Assembly (NCBI GenBank): GCA_024234975.1
Contig: JACKNH010000023.1
Location: 1 to 64,000, forward strand
DNA: 64,000 nt
Direction: 5' to 3'
DNA from: Gammaproteobacteria bacterium
GTDB lineage: Bacteria > Pseudomonadota > Gammaproteobacteria > Ga0077536
Shown here: one piece after another, positions 1 through 8,061 of the stretch
Layout: every line of letters starts with the position of its first letter
How positions within the stretch are numbered: the stretch's first letter is position 1
Made by a program: the position numbers and the translations under genes
Notes under the pieces: generated by a model
The model's input: the letters and a program-made list of their open reading frames with translations, nothing else
Told to the model about the DNA's origin: nothing
The model's database searches: none

Positions 1-2
1 CC

Positions 3-482
3 AGCGGCGCCACCTCGATTTACGGTTCCGCGGTGCTGGGTTTGCGCGGTTCGCTGGGTGGCCATGCGTTCAGCGACGGTGCAGGCTCGGCCGTGGCCGG
101 CAATAACGCCTACCAGCCACCCATACCGACACCGCCGCCCGCGGTCGATCTGTACGTGTTGTCCTCCGATACACCGGTACCTGACCTGAGCGGATTCAGC
201 CTGGGTGACTTCCAGCTGGTGCGGGTACGCCTGTTCTGGATTGCTGCCAACACCGGCGAGGCCGATTTCCTCGATGACAATTCGTTGCTCGCGGAACTGC
301 CTGTCGTGCCTGGTATGGTGGCGTTTGACTTCATCGATACCAGCGCCGGCGGTGCGTTGGCCGGCGCCTTCTTTCCATTGCAAACTCTGCAGCCAAGCCC
401 GGTACCGCTGCCCGCCGGCCTGTTGCCATTCGCGCTGGCGCTTGTCGGATTCTGTCAGCGACGCATCGGTGCGGCCTGCTGA
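3..482 (+). CDS. VPLPA-tailed secreted protein, C-terminal part (5' truncated by window)
   Basis: The reading frame is open from the first bases of the window to a TGA at 480-482, so the true start lies upstream. The last ~25 residues read VPLPAGLLPFALALVGFCQRR: a VPLPA box, a hydrophobic helix and a basic end. This is the tripartite layout of PEP/VPLPA-CTERM sorting tails, in which proteins are exported, held by the tail and processed by an exosortase or rhombosortase-like enzyme. The rest of the visible part has no domain I recognise and is probably a secreted beta-rich protein. A second protein with this tail lies at 61011-61721. The gene converges on the minus-strand barrel gene 16 bp away, with no terminator visible between them. 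Confidence 0.7.
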   Translation, partial: SGATSIYGSAVLGLRGSLGGHAFSDGAGSAVAGNNAYQPPIPTPPPAVDLYVLSSDTPVPDLSGFSLGDFQLVRVRLFWIAANTGEADFLDDNSLLAELPVVPGMVAFDFIDTSAGGALAGAFFPLQTLQPSPVPLPAGLLPFALALVGFCQRRIGAAC

Positions 483-498
483 CCGTGCCGGTCGCGCC

Positions 499-1212
499 TC
501 AGAATTCGAATTCCACCATGAAGCGGATGTTGTGGGCCGGAGTCCGCTGGCGCAGACCGGCGATGAATGCCAGTTCCCAATGTAGTTTGCGTTTGCCGAG
601 GGCGATGTCACCCACCGCGGCCGGGCCCAGCCCGGTCGTGCTGGCATCGTAGTAGAACTCGATGGCGGGCTCGAAGACGCGCGACAGTCGATAGCGCCAC
701 TGGCTGCGCAGTTTGAATTCCAGCGGGTCGTCCACCGGAGGATCAAACTCGTAATTCAGGCCGGTGTTGATCGCCAGGCTGCTACGTCCGAATTCCTTTT
801 CCCACAGTACCCAGGCGGTGATGGCCCACTCCGGGATATCGGTATTGCGTTCAACCTCAAGCAGCATGCCCCAGTCCGAGGCATATTCTCCCTGCTCGGT
901 GATCTGCCACCGCGTCTCCAACTCCACGGCATCGAATGCGAGAGATTCGTCGTCAGGCTTGTGCCCGGCGATGTAAGCTTCGACCCCCACGCGATCGCTG
1001 ATGGAGCGTTCATAGCCGAGTTGAAACTGCTGGATGTTTGCCGTTTCGCGCTCACTCTCCAATGGCAGCAGACCGCGCAATTCGATGGCGCTGCGATGGG
1101 GTTCGACATAGGGATGATAGACGCGGCCGATCTCCGCCCGCGCGGACGTGGCCGCCAGCACACCGGACAGAGCAACGATTGCAGCATGCGCGCGCGATAT
1201 CCCAGGCATCAT
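499..1212 (-). CDS. Outer-membrane beta-barrel-like protein of the iron-permease operon
   Basis: This 237-residue protein starts with a signal peptide (MMPGISRAHAAIVALSGVLA, cleavage after SARA). The body alternates polar and aromatic residues and ends in FMVEFEF. That pattern, with a terminal phenylalanine, is typical of outer-membrane barrels. The frame stays open about 60 codons further upstream, but the ATG at 1212 is preferred: it overlaps the TGA of the FTR1 gene as ATGA and precedes the signal peptide. As last gene of the RR-HK-cupredoxin-FTR1 row, it could be an outer-membrane channel or assembly partner for metal uptake; that role is inferred from position only. I cannot assign it to a named family. 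Confidence 0.7.
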   Translation of the reverse strand: MMPGISRAHAAIVALSGVLAATSARAEIGRVYHPYVEPHRSAIELRGLLPLESERETANIQQFQLGYERSISDRVGVEAYIAGHKPDDESLAFDAVELETRWQITEQGEYASDWGMLLEVERNTDIPEWAITAWVLWEKEFGRSSLAINTGLNYEFDPPVDDPLEFKLRSQWRYRLSRVFEPAIEFYYDASTTGLGPAAVGDIALGKRKLHWELAFIAGLRQRTPAHNIRFMVEFEF

Positions 1213-1994
1213 GTTGTAGCGGATTTTCCGTGCCTTCCTGCACCCAATGCAATCAGCAGTGGAACGCCGACCAGCATCGCGAGATAACCGGCGACCTGCA
1301 ATCCCGTCGGCGACGCTTCGTATCCGATCAAGGCGTACAGCAGTTGCCCCGGCAGCGATTCCTCCTGCAACAGCCAGCTCGAATCCCACAAGGGAAACTG
1401 CGCAGGGGTCAGTCCTGCCTGGGCAAGGTAACCGATCGCCTGGGCGGTGGCGCCGGCTGCGATCAAGACGAGCAGCACTGACATGACAATCCGTGGCCGC
1501 GGCAGGGCCAGCAGAAGGTAGTAAATCAACGTGCCCGCGCTGGCGCCGATACCGATGCCGAACATGGCGCCCAGAATCATTGGTGCAACGGGATCGCCGC
1601 TGAAAGAAAACGCGTAGCAGAATACGGCAAGCTCGGCGCCTTCATGGGCAATGGAGATCGCTACAAGAATGATACTCAGCGTGCGCAGGACGGGGTGGGT
1701 ATTGCTCCCGTTAACCTTGACCAGCGCCGCGAAGACGATACAGAAAGAGGCGGCCAGCATGGCGATGGCGAACAGGCTGGAGGCATTGAAGATCTCCTGG
1801 CCGGTTCCATCCAGCGCATCGGTCAGGGCCGCGAGATTGAACGCCACGAGCAGCGCGCCGACCAGGCCGGCCACGACCGAAATGAGTACCCAGCGCCGGC
1901 GGATTTCACACAGGTAATTGGCGCCGAGCAGCACACTGATCAAAAGCGCCGCTTCGAGAATCTCCCGCAGAAAGATGATGACGCTTTGTAGCAC
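1209..1994 (-). CDS. FTR1-family iron permease
   Basis: This 261-residue, strongly hydrophobic protein has about seven membrane segments. FTR1 permeases move iron across the inner membrane, usually after oxidation or together with a periplasmic partner (EfeUOB, FtrABCD and fungal Ftr1 are the known examples). The first iron-binding motif REILE is at residues 10-14, inside the first helix. The second is HEGAE at 117-121, with His in place of the usual Arg. The start is a GTG at 1994, preceded by GGCGGA, 3 bp after the stop of the cupredoxin gene. The stop overlaps the start of the downstream barrel gene. The order cupredoxin-then-FTR1 matches FtrB-FtrC-type systems. No peroxidase-like EfeB or ferredoxin FtrD gene is visible here. 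Confidence 0.9.
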   Translation of the reverse strand: MLQSVIIFLREILEAALLISVLLGANYLCEIRRRWVLISVVAGLVGALLVAFNLAALTDALDGTGQEIFNASSLFAIAMLAASFCIVFAALVKVNGSNTHPVLRTLSIILVAISIAHEGAELAVFCYAFSFSGDPVAPMILGAMFGIGIGASAGTLIYYLLLALPRPRIVMSVLLVLIAAGATAQAIGYLAQAGLTPAQFPLWDSSWLLQEESLPGQLLYALIGYEASPTGLQVAGYLAMLVGVPLLIALGAGRHGKSATT

Positions 1995-1997
1995 GCG

Positions 1998-2345
1998 CTA
2001 TTCCGCCCGAATGACGCCACGCGCGGTGGCATTGTTGAACTCGCCGAAGAATTCGTACTCACCGGGCTTCAGCGGTCCGATGAATATCGTTCCAGAGCCG
2101 TTGCCGACGATGACCTTCTCGCGGTTGAGGGCATAACTCTCGAACTCCTCGGGCGTGGCGTCCTCATTGTGGACGACGAGCTTGACCCGCTGGTTGGCGG
2201 GTACCGTCAGCTGGTCAGGGCTGAACAGATGATCGCGGATTACGATCTCGAACTGCGGGGCCGCAGCGATGCACGTCGTCGTCATCATCAGCACCGCAAC
2301 AAACGCCAGCACCACAGGATGGCGAACTGAACCTTGCCAACTCAT
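1998..2345 (-). CDS. Periplasmic cupredoxin-fold protein (FtrB/EfeO-type partner)
   Basis: A 115-residue exported protein: signal peptide over residues 1-28 (cleavage near CIAAA), then a single cupredoxin-like beta-sandwich. The segment EEFESYALNREKVI followed by LKPGEYEFFGEFN is characteristic of small cupredoxin-1 proteins encoded beside FTR1 permeases. There is no cysteine in the mature part, so a canonical blue-copper Cys-His-Met site is not visible; acidic residues may bind metal instead (inference). The ATG at 2345 overlaps the stop of the sensor-kinase gene as ATGA. The likely role is handing iron, or oxidising equivalents, to the permease encoded next. Confidence 0.85.
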   Translation of the reverse strand: MSWQGSVRHPVVLAFVAVLMMTTTCIAAAPQFEIVIRDHLFSPDQLTVPANQRVKLVVHNEDATPEEFESYALNREKVIVGNGSGTIFIGPLKPGEYEFFGEFNNATARGVIRAE

Positions 2346-3706
2346 CTGGAACTGCCACCGTTGCCCGGCGACACTCCGGTGCCGTGGGGCGCGAAAGTGA
2401 TGCTGACGGTCAGGCCACCCGCGGGCGATGTCCGTGACAGGCTGATGGCGGCCTGATGCAATTCGGCGATATGACGGCTGATCGCCAGACCCAGGCCGCA
2501 GCCGACGATGCCCGAGCGATGGCGGTCACCGCCGACCCGGTAGAAGCGTTCGAACACGCGCTCCATGTCCTGATCGGGAATCCCGGGCCCGTTGTCGCTG
2601 ACGGTCAGGGTCACCACGCCGCGAGCGTCTGTCGATACATGCAGAGCGATGGCGCCGCCTGTCTGCGTATACTTCACGGCGTTGGAGATGATGTTCTTGA
2701 CCAGAATGCCCAACGCGAACGGATCGCCGTGGACAATGCATTCACCGCCTGAGTATTCGATGGATTGTGCCTTGTTCTCGATCAGCGGCAGCAGATCGCT
2801 GACCGCGGCGCTGCAGACCTCGAGCAGATCCACATCGCTGAACTGGGCGGCGTAGATGTCCGGCGCCAACCGGTTGAGCAGCAGCATCTGTTCGATCAGG
2901 TGGCTCAGACGATCCATGCCGGCTTCCAGCTTGCGCGCGGAATCCGGTTGCACCGTGCTGTCATCGAGCACGTTCTGCAATTGCAGACGCAGGGCGGAGA
3001 TGGGTGTGCGCAGTTCGTGGGCGACATCGCTGTTGAAGCGGCGCTCGCGGGCGAAGGCATCGTCCAGCCGCCGCAACATTTCGTTGGCGGATGCCGCGAG
3101 GTTGATCAGCTCGGACGGCACCTGCTGCAAGTCCACCGGTGTCAGATCGTTCGCCTGCTTGTTGCGCAGTTCTGCCGCGAGATGAGCGATGGGGCGCAGA
3201 CCCAGGGTGACGATCACCCAGGCCAGGATGCCAATCAGCGGCAGTGCGAACAGCGCCGGCATGACTGACGGCATGACCAGCAGTTCACCCAGGGAGTAAC
3301 GCAGGTCGTCGCGCTCGGCAACGATGATCCAGCGCTGCTGCGGCGGTTCGTGAGTGGCCAGTGTCCGCCAGCGGTAGCCATTGAAGTTGGCAAATCCGAA
3401 ACCATCGATGAGTTCGGTCAGTGGTACGGTCGGGGCGTCAATCGATTTCAATAACAGATCACCGGAATCGCTGATGACCTGATATGTCGGCTGTAGACGT
3501 TCGGCCTGTGAGATGCCCGACAAGGCGGGATAATGGCCATCGTAGGTCAGGCGCGATACCGTGAGGCTAATCTCGTTCAATTGCATGTCGAACAATTTCT
3601 GTGCTTCGCGCATGGATGTGCGGTAACCGTGCAGCGCCCCGATGAAAGTGATCAGCGTGACGCCGGCCAGCATTACGGCAACCAGGAATGTGCGAATGGA
3701 CTTCAC
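2342..3706 (-). CDS. Sensor histidine kinase (QseC/PmrB type)
   Basis: This 454-residue kinase has one membrane helix at about 7-25, a periplasmic sensor loop of about 120 residues, and a second helix at about 148-170. A HAMP region and a HisKA domain follow, with the phosphorylated His230 in DVAHELRTP. The HATPase domain shows NGPGIPD and GLGLAIS. It starts with a GTG at 3706 that overlaps the TGA of the response regulator gene. Its stop overlaps the start of the cupredoxin gene. Placement directly before cupredoxin-FTR1 suggests it senses iron or another periplasmic cue tied to the operon. The sensor loop has no motif I recognise, so the ligand is unknown. Confidence 0.93.
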   Translation of the reverse strand: MKSIRTFLVAVMLAGVTLITFIGALHGYRTSMREAQKLFDMQLNEISLTVSRLTYDGHYPALSGISQAERLQPTYQVISDSGDLLLKSIDAPTVPLTELIDGFGFANFNGYRWRTLATHEPPQQRWIIVAERDDLRYSLGELLVMPSVMPALFALPLIGILAWVIVTLGLRPIAHLAAELRNKQANDLTPVDLQQVPSELINLAASANEMLRRLDDAFARERRFNSDVAHELRTPISALRLQLQNVLDDSTVQPDSARKLEAGMDRLSHLIEQMLLLNRLAPDIYAAQFSDVDLLEVCSAAVSDLLPLIENKAQSIEYSGGECIVHGDPFALGILVKNIISNAVKYTQTGGAIALHVSTDARGVVTLTVSDNGPGIPDQDMERVFERFYRVGGDRHRSGIVGCGLGLAISRHIAELHQAAISLSRTSPAGGLTVSITFAPHGTGVSPGNGGSSR

Positions 3707-4362
3707 GATTTTGCGATCGTATACCCCATGCCATGTACTGTCTTGATGAATCTGTCCGGCAGCTTCTTGCGCAGATTGTGGATGTGTACCTCAATCGTGT
3801 TGCTGGAAATATCGTCGCCCCACGAATACAAGCGCGTTTCCAGGGCCGAGCGCGTCATGATGCGGCCGGCATTTTCCATCAGGGCACGCAGGATGTTGTA
3901 TTCCTTCGGGGAAATGGTCACCGGCTGGTCCTGAATCCTGACGGTCAGCGCCGCGGTGTCCAGCGTGACCTCGCCAATCGCGATTTCCGCGCTGCCGGCG
4001 GTGCCGAGGCGACGCCCCAGAACCCGCAGCCGGGCCAGCAGTTCGGAGGTTTCGAACGGTTTGGTCAGGTAGTCATCGGCGCCGCTGTCCAGCCCGGTGA
4101 TCTTGTCGTTCAAACTGTCGCGTGCGGTAAGGACCAGCACCGGCAGTTTGCGGTCCTGCGCGCGGATATCACGCAGAACCTGCAGACCATCCATATCCGG
4201 CAGACCAAGATCCAGCACGACAATCTGCGGTGGCAACGCCGCGATACTGCGCAGAGCTTCCGCGCCGGATTCAACCGCGGTGACCGCGAAGCCGTCACGT
4301 TTCAAAGCGACGACGATGCCATCGGATATCAGCGGGTCGTCTTCGATCAACAGAACCTGCAT
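3703..4362 (-). CDS. OmpR/PhoB-family response regulator
   Basis: 219 residues. The receiver domain (1-115) has the acidic pair at 8-9, phospho-acceptor Asp51 in VVLDLGLPDMDG, and Lys in LTKPF. A C-terminal winged helix (about 125-217) ends in VHIHNLRKKL...VHGMGY, as in QseB, PmrA and BasR. The ATG at 4362 lies 18 bp after the stop of the TPR gene upstream. No terminator-like hairpin is visible in that gap, so read-through from the haemolysin-ligase-oxidase genes is plausible. It pairs with the kinase encoded immediately downstream. Confidence 0.94.
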   Translation of the reverse strand: MQVLLIEDDPLISDGIVVALKRDGFAVTAVESGAEALRSIAALPPQIVVLDLGLPDMDGLQVLRDIRAQDRKLPVLVLTARDSLNDKITGLDSGADDYLTKPFETSELLARLRVLGRRLGTAGSAEIAIGEVTLDTAALTVRIQDQPVTISPKEYNILRALMENAGRIMTRSALETRLYSWGDDISSNTIEVHIHNLRKKLPDRFIKTVHGMGYTIAKS

Positions 4363-4380
4363 TGGACCAATCCACTCATC

Positions 4381-5022
4381 TCAGCTTTTCTGCCGGTTAC
4401 GTGCGCGGTCAAGTGCGCCGCGGATCTCGGCCCGCCGACCCTGGTCGGCGAGTGCCCGATCGGGTCGATCGGGTGCCTTCAAAGCCTTTTCCAGCGCCAT
4501 GATGGCGGCATCATACTCGCCTTGCTGGAGCAGGAAATCGCCGAAGAAGTAGTTCGAATCGATGCCGTCGGGATTCTCCAGCAGGCCTTTTTGCAGCATC
4601 TCGCGGGCCTTTTTGTCGTTACCGAAGCCGACCGGCCAACCAGGAACCTGGTAGTAGAGCGAACCAAGGCTGGTATAGGCCGAGCCGTGCAAGGCGTGAC
4701 CGTCGAGCTCGATCGCGCGTTCGAAAAGTGCCCTGGCTTTTTTCGCCTGGCCAAGTGCTGACAAGCCGCCGTCGGCGCCGGCGTAGGTCGCGCGGATGAT
4801 GCCTTCCCAGATCAGCGCGGCTGCTTCCCCCGCATGATCGGCGCCGTATTGTTCGGCGCGGTCCACCAGTTGCTTCAACGCGGGAGTCTGCGCCTTCTCG
4901 GGCATTTCATATTTGATCCGGGCCCAGTCCTGCTGCAGCGATGCGATCGAGTCGGCGGCCAGCGCCTGCAGCGAGCCGAGCAGCACGACACATGTTCCCA
5001 ATAATTTGATGAGGGTGTTCAT
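4381..5022 (-). CDS. Exported TPR-repeat protein
   Basis: 213 residues. The ATG at 5022 is preceded by GGAG, and the signal peptide MNTLIKLLGTCVVLLGSLQALAA fits this start. The mature part contains TPR-like helical pairs: around KKARALFERAIELDGHALHG, then KKAREMLQKGLLENPDG, then YDAAIMALEKALKAPD. A WPVGFGN stretch lies between the repeats. Proteins of this type act as periplasmic scaffolds or binding proteins. It is the last gene of the biosynthetic half of the minus-strand run, 26 bp after the SDR and 18 bp before the response regulator. Its partner is unknown. It could organise export of the cluster product or feed a signal to the neighbouring kinase; both are speculation. Confidence 0.8.
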   Translation of the reverse strand: MNTLIKLLGTCVVLLGSLQALAADSIASLQQDWARIKYEMPEKAQTPALKQLVDRAEQYGADHAGEAAALIWEGIIRATYAGADGGLSALGQAKKARALFERAIELDGHALHGSAYTSLGSLYYQVPGWPVGFGNDKKAREMLQKGLLENPDGIDSNYFFGDFLLQQGEYDAAIMALEKALKAPDRPDRALADQGRRAEIRGALDRARNRQKS

Positions 5023-5048
5023 TGGCGATTCTCCAGCTTGGCGGTGGG

Positions 5049-5864
5049 TTATCGAAGTGAGGTTGCGGCACTTGCGAAGTGACGAATGGTTTTCAATTGC
5101 CGGCCCAGCGCCTGGTCGACGATGCCAGGCAACAAGGCGTTGATGCGGACAAAGAGCTTTTCCGGCCAACCCAGGTAACGATCTGAATTGTCCCGCCGAC
5201 GGACCGCAGCCATGACTTGATCGGCGACGAATTCCGGCGGATCCATCGCCACGCCCAGTGCCGCGTTCATTTCGACCACCGGGCCGGAATTGAGCGCGGT
5301 ACGGGTGGCGCGCGGCGCGATATAGCAGACTTTGACTTCTGTGCCCCGCAGCTCGCGCCGCAGAGCTTGCGAAAACCCGTGCATCGCGAATTTGGTGGCT
5401 GAGTAGGTGGCGAACCCCGGGTAGCCGATGGCGCCGAAGGTTGAACCGAAATTGACGATCTGTGCTGGCCGCCCGTGCAACATGTAGGGCAACAGCATGT
5501 GGGTCAGCAGCATGGGCGCGGTGACGTTCACTTCAATCATGGTTTGAATGGTCTCCGGCGTCGCTTCGGCGAACATGCCGAAGTTGTTGATGCCGGCGCA
5601 ATTGATCAACAGGTCCAGACCAGTGCCCGCTGCCATGAGATTCGTGCGCACCGCCTTGCGGCCCTCATCGATGCTCAGATCAGCGACGATGGTTTCAACC
5701 GCGGCCGGTGCGCTGGCAAGGAACTCGCCGACACCGGTGAGCGCTTGTGCGTTGCGATCGATAAGCAGCAATCGTGTGTCGGCGGTGGCGGCGAGGCGCT
5801 CGGCGATCTGACGCCCGATGCCACCGGTAGCGCCGGTCAGCACGACAGTTCTCGTTCCTGGCAT
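5049..5864 (-). CDS. Short-chain dehydrogenase/reductase
   Basis: 271 residues of the classical SDR fold. The nucleotide-binding TGATGGIG is at 10-17, NCAGIN follows in the middle, and the catalytic pair is in YSATK. The C-terminal part resembles fatty-acyl or ketone-type SDRs that sit on membranes. The ATG at 5864, after AAAGGA, is chosen over a TTG at 5879. The gene follows the di-metal oxidase gene with 11 bp between them. In the proposed pathway it would reduce or oxidise a carbonyl or alcohol formed from the ligase/oxidase product; the substrate is not known. Confidence 0.9.
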   Translation of the reverse strand: MPGTRTVVLTGATGGIGRQIAERLAATADTRLLLIDRNAQALTGVGEFLASAPAAVETIVADLSIDEGRKAVRTNLMAAGTGLDLLINCAGINNFGMFAEATPETIQTMIEVNVTAPMLLTHMLLPYMLHGRPAQIVNFGSTFGAIGYPGFATYSATKFAMHGFSQALRRELRGTEVKVCYIAPRATRTALNSGPVVEMNAALGVAMDPPEFVADQVMAAVRRRDNSDRYLGWPEKLFVRINALLPGIVDQALGRQLKTIRHFASAATSLR

Positions 5865-5875
5865 GTCGAATCCTT

Positions 5876-6571
5876 TCAAACCGCGCAGGCGGTGGACGGA
5901 AGTTGCGCTGCGCCGGTTTCAATCGGCCCATCGAGTGAGCGGAAGATATCCGCATACAACCGGTAGAACATTCCGGCGGCATGTTCGATATCGTGCTGAT
6001 CGTCAGGATCATCGATGCGATTCATCAGGTTCTCGAAATGCACGATGTGATCCTGGTCCAGCGCCCCATGCGACCGCAGATAACTGAAGGCGGAAGTCGG
6101 AAGTTTCAGCGAGCGCTGCAGGACTTCGGCGGCATTGGACGCCAGCGCAACACTGGTACCTTCCAGCACGAGAACCATTCCGAAGAACGCGAGCGGATTG
6201 ACTCGGCTCACGGTGTCGTAGGCATAAGCCACCATCAGTTCCGTCGCCCTGGCCGGTCTGCCACCGCTGACCGCCTGGGCGTCGCCACCGCAGGCCTTGA
6301 TGTCGTTGAGTATCCAGCGTTGGTGGCCGATTTCCTCTTCAATATATTCAGCGACGGCTTCGCGCAGCCATTCGTAACTGGCGGGCAGTCGTCCGCCGAC
6401 ACTCATCAACAGCGGCACGGTATGTTTTACGTGGTGATAGGCTTCGGTCAGAAAGGCCACGTATTCCGTCAGCGAAATATTGCCGGCGAGCGCACGCTGT
6501 AACGGCGGTGCAGCCAGCAGGTAGGCGCGGTCGGCCCGGGTCCTTTCAACCAGACGTTGGTAGAACCTCAT
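5876..6571 (-). CDS. Haem-oxygenase-like di-metal oxidase (UndA/TenA-like)
   Basis: 231 helical residues matching the iron-containing redox enzyme group (PF14518-like). This includes UndA, which makes terminal alkenes from fatty acids, and CADD or SznF-type oxidases. The likely metal ligands are visible: Glu80 and His83 in EEEIGHQ, Glu137 in LVLEGTS, and the H-x3-D-x2-H set His168, Asp172, His175 in HGALDQDH. The ATG at 6571 overlaps the stop of the acyl-AMP ligase gene as ATGA. A longer upstream frame exists but lies inside the ligase gene. Such enzymes use two irons and oxygen to oxidise a small acyl or amine substrate. The actual reaction here is not predictable from sequence. Confidence 0.85.
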   Translation of the reverse strand: MRFYQRLVERTRADRAYLLAAPPLQRALAGNISLTEYVAFLTEAYHHVKHTVPLLMSVGGRLPASYEWLREAVAEYIEEEIGHQRWILNDIKACGGDAQAVSGGRPARATELMVAYAYDTVSRVNPLAFFGMVLVLEGTSVALASNAAEVLQRSLKLPTSAFSYLRSHGALDQDHIVHFENLMNRIDDPDDQHDIEHAAGMFYRLYADIFRSLDGPIETGAAQLPSTACAV

Positions 6572-8061
6572 CGTTCGGAGCTCCTGGAATTGGATTGATA
6601 GGCATGGGCGATTTTTTCGTGGTAGGCGGCGAGTATGCGGTCGCGGCGCAAACGGCCATTGGCAGTGCGGAACCCGCGCTCGGCATCGAAGGGTCCATCC
6701 GCGGCCACCCAGAGTTTTATCTGCGCATAACCCGGCAGTCGTTCGTTGGCGCGGGTGATGGAATGGGCGATGCGCAGGACATCCGTGCCGGTTGCCGGAA
6801 CGATCAACGCACCACAACACGGTCGTGCTTCGCCGAACACCAAGCATTGGGCGATCGATCCGTCGCGGCGAAGTTCGGCCTCCACCCATTCCGGCGAAAC
6901 ATTGCGGCCGTAACTGGTGACGATGACGTCGCGTCTGCGGCCGGTGATGTACAGGTAACCGTCGTCGTCGAGTTCACCGAGATCACCGGTTTTCAGCCAG
7001 GCGGGTTGCGCATCCAATTCGCCCAGATAGCCGGCGAATTCGTGTCCGGCGACTTCAATTTCGCCATCGACGATGCGTACGCTGCGCCCCGACAAGGGTT
7101 TGCCCACGCTGCCAATCCGGTTGGCGTCCGGCAGATTCAATGTCACCACAGAAGCAGCCTCGGACAGCCCATAACCTTCGAACACCGGCCAGCCCTGGTC
7201 GACGGCATCCTGAATGAGCGATGGCGCCGTCTTGCCACCACCGAGCGGCAGGAATTTCGGTTTCGTTCTTGCGTGGAGGGAGACGGGAAGATTTACCAGC
7301 ATCTGCAGCAGTTCGGGCACCAGAATCATGCTGTCCGGGTCGACGGCGGACAGCAGAGTTGCAAGTCGTTGCGGGTCGACGCCGCTGGCCGAGAAACCCA
7401 GCGCCGCCAATGGCAAGGCATTGATCGTGCGACCCAGCATCAGCGGTACGTAGACACCGGCGATGTTTTCCAGCAGCGTGCTCAATGGCAACAGGTTGAG
7501 ATGCCGCTGCAAGTCAAGTGATTCCACGGCCTGCGCCAGTGCAATGGCGACCTTGTCGATGGCCGCGTCCGTCAGACAAACGCCCTTTGGCGTGCCGGTG
7601 GTGCCGGAAGTGAAAGTAATCTTGGAGTAGTCACCGAGGCGCGACCCGTTGAGTGCGTTCTCCTCATGGCGCAAGCGCGCCAGGGTCAATGGCCCATAGC
7701 CGGTTGTATCGAGAACCTTGTCGCCCAATGCAGCCAGCGCGCCGCGAGCGTCCGTGGCGACTGCCTGCAATGCTGCGGCGTCGATCACATGTTGTAGTTG
7801 CTGGCTGGTGAAGAATGGCGGCAGGGGAACCAGCGTCGCTCCGGCCATCCGCGCGCCAAGGTCGAACGCAATCCAGTGCGAACTGTTGTCCGCCAGCAGC
7901 CCCACGCGCCGCAGCTTTTGAGAGGTCAGGCGGTTGGCAAAAGTCTGCGCACGTTCCATCAGTTGCCGGCTGGTGGTATTCCCGGCGGCATCGACGATCG
8001 CGATGCGGTCACCGTTGGCCGCGGCGCTGGTGATGAACCTGCGGATCACGACGCTATGCAT
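6568..8061 (-). CDS. AMP-binding acyl-CoA/acyl-AMP ligase
   Basis: 497 residues of the ANL superfamily. The P-loop motif ITFTSGTTGTPKG is at 148-160, YGLSEA is in the middle, and TGDLGELDDDGYLYITGRRRDVI marks the hinge to the C-terminal lid. It is shorter than typical long-chain acyl-CoA synthetases. The start at 8061 lies 8 bp inside the end of the haemolysin-like gene, and the stop overlaps the start of the oxidase gene, so the three are probably translationally coupled. It would activate a carboxylic acid, perhaps a fatty acid, for the oxidase, the SDR or the GNAT-like protein. No acyl-carrier protein gene is present in the run. Confidence 0.9.
   Translation of the reverse strand: MHSVVIRRFITSAAANGDRIAIVDAAGNTTSRQLMERAQTFANRLTSQKLRRVGLLADNSSHWIAFDLGARMAGATLVPLPPFFTSQQLQHVIDAAALQAVATDARGALAALGDKVLDTTGYGPLTLARLRHEENALNGSRLGDYSKITFTSGTTGTPKGVCLTDAAIDKVAIALAQAVESLDLQRHLNLLPLSTLLENIAGVYVPLMLGRTINALPLAALGFSASGVDPQRLATLLSAVDPDSMILVPELLQMLVNLPVSLHARTKPKFLPLGGGKTAPSLIQDAVDQGWPVFEGYGLSEAASVVTLNLPDANRIGSVGKPLSGRSVRIVDGEIEVAGHEFAGYLGELDAQPAWLKTGDLGELDDDGYLYITGRRRDVIVTSYGRNVSPEWVEAELRRDGSIAQCLVFGEARPCCGALIVPATGTDVLRIAHSITRANERLPGYAQIKLWVAADGPFDAERGFRTANGRLRRDRILAAYHEKIAHAYQSNSRSSER

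Noticed and set aside
3688..4761. 357-codon plus-strand frame
   Set aside because: Antisense to the response regulator and TPR genes, both well supported.
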